A stretch of 47,500 nt of DNA from the NCBI RefSeq assembly GCF_964340395.1, contig NC_135557.1, positions 13,068,546-13,116,045 of the forward strand. Direction: 5' to 3'. Positions 46,662-47,500 of this stretch are shown piece after piece; the stretch's first letter is position 1, and every line of letters begins with the position of its first letter. A model generated the notes under the pieces. The model saw nothing but the letters and a program-made list of their open reading frames with translations. It searched no databases and was not told the DNA's origin. The stretch comes from Glandiceps talaboti (Eukaryota > Hemichordata > Enteropneusta > Spengelidae). Made by a program: the position numbers and the translations under genes.

Positions 46662-47364
46662 TGTTAATTATAATTTTTGTTTATTGTTTTATTTATTATG
46701 TATTATTTTTGTTTATAAAAGGGACATTAACGCAATCCAGTAAAAATCTAGTAATCGATCGATGTTTACATGGTGCTGGTCCACTTCAAATCTACACGTT
46801 TGTGTTTTCGTGTTTTCATTTCCATACAAAACTACATGTTGGATTCAAGTTGTTGTTTTCATACGAGGGCCATAACAAATATACAAATACAACATTGAAC
46901 TAATAATTAACTCAAACAAAATTCTACTTGGTTTTATTGTTGATTTTTATCGTCAAAACGAACACCGGGAATGAACATTCTGATTTTGAGGCGAAAATAA
47001 ACTTTCATTCAACATACATCAGTAATGGTCAGCAGTTATCACAAGGGATAAGCAAATCAAAGAGATGCGTAGATCACTGTCTTCATCCCAAAGTGTGTTA
47101 CCAATATATCGTTATTCAACACCGGCAATATTTTTGACTGCTTTAACTTTCTTACAAATCAATGCATGTTCAGCTCATCTGACCCTTTGTAATCAAGTCG
47201 ATTGATTGTTGACCTTTATTACAGGGCATATGAATATGGCTAGTGATTCATTTGTTTGATGTATTTGTCTTATATGCATGAATCCTTCCCTCTGATCATT
47301 ACAAATGCAGTTTGTTTAGACTAGTGTTAATCACTAGCGAGAGGTCAGAATATGCACTCTTCAG
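46662..47364. other. No gene seen
   Basis: Short frames only. No repeat partner within the window was recognised. Confidence 0.4.
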
Positions 47365-47500
47365 CAGATGAACTCAAACTCATTCAGCAATCTACTGAAA
47401 GAAAATTTATCTTAAACGACGCCTATAGCAAAAAACAAATGGTCACTAAAGACGTACAATTAATTGTTAAAACTGTCTTGTCTTCAATCAAAGTATGTTG
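47365..47500 (+). repeat. Duplicated block Q, copy 3, cut by the window end
   Basis: GATGAACTCAAACTCATTCAGCAATCTACTGAAA followed by TCTTAAACGACGCCTATAG and GTCTTCAATCA resembles 44,842-44,970 (GATGGACGCAAACCCATTCAGCAGTCCATTGAAA, TCATCTAAAGC). The duplicated array probably continues beyond the window. Confidence 0.6.

Noticed and set aside
46496-46903. 135-codon plus-strand frame resembling a membrane protein
   Set aside because: Its hydrophobic character comes from the ATTT and GTTT arrays.

Overview
This is eukaryotic, animal-type DNA. It is AT-rich, long stretches have no gene, genes are split by GT...AG introns, and there are many microsatellites and mobile elements. The gene types (small extracellular Sushi/CCP protein, DNC-GQNKN transposase, QRICH1/ZMYM-like sequence) and the abundant tetranucleotide arrays fit a marine invertebrate such as a lophotrochozoan or another non-vertebrate metazoan. 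The phylum cannot be fixed from the sequence.

Layout. 1-6.8 kb: tetranucleotide arrays, dispersed repeats and no gene. 6.83-10.09 kb (+): a complete five-exon gene for a 232-residue protein with a signal peptide, three nearly identical CCP modules (each one 171-base phase 1-1 exon) and a hydrophobic C-terminal tail that looks like a GPI-anchor signal. Exon plus flanking intron were duplicated together. 11.566-16.991 kb: a complete DNA transposon of 5,426 bases with 33-base perfect terminal inverted repeats, flanked by ACAT on both sides. It carries an intact three-exon transposase-like gene (-, 704 aa) and an internal 68-base satellite. This is the most striking object in the window. 17.42-18.05 kb: a diverged tandem repeat of about 150 bases. 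18-22.7 kb: nothing convincing.

22.7-47.5 kb is a mosaic of old local duplications. Three copies (A 24.93-28.86, B 29.64-33.44, C 33.44-37.3 kb) of a unit of about 3.8 kb each carry a decayed minus-strand QRICH1/ZMYM/KIAA1958-like (Crypton-related) coding region, a tandem repeat of about 140 bases, and a palindromic MITE. Copy A also has a solo-LTR-like insertion and a foldback structure. A second block family (P: 22.74-24.33, 39.3-41.54, 42.24-42.85, about 43.96-44.11 kb) and a third (Q: 41.54-41.95, 44.88-45.48, 47.36 kb to the window end) alternate through the right side. A further pair links 3.05-3.44 with 43.49-43.87 kb.

Only two intact protein genes can be supported: the CCP gene and the transposase. 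No tRNA, rRNA, CRISPR or prokaryotic-style operon was seen. All homology statements rest on reading by eye, without database search.
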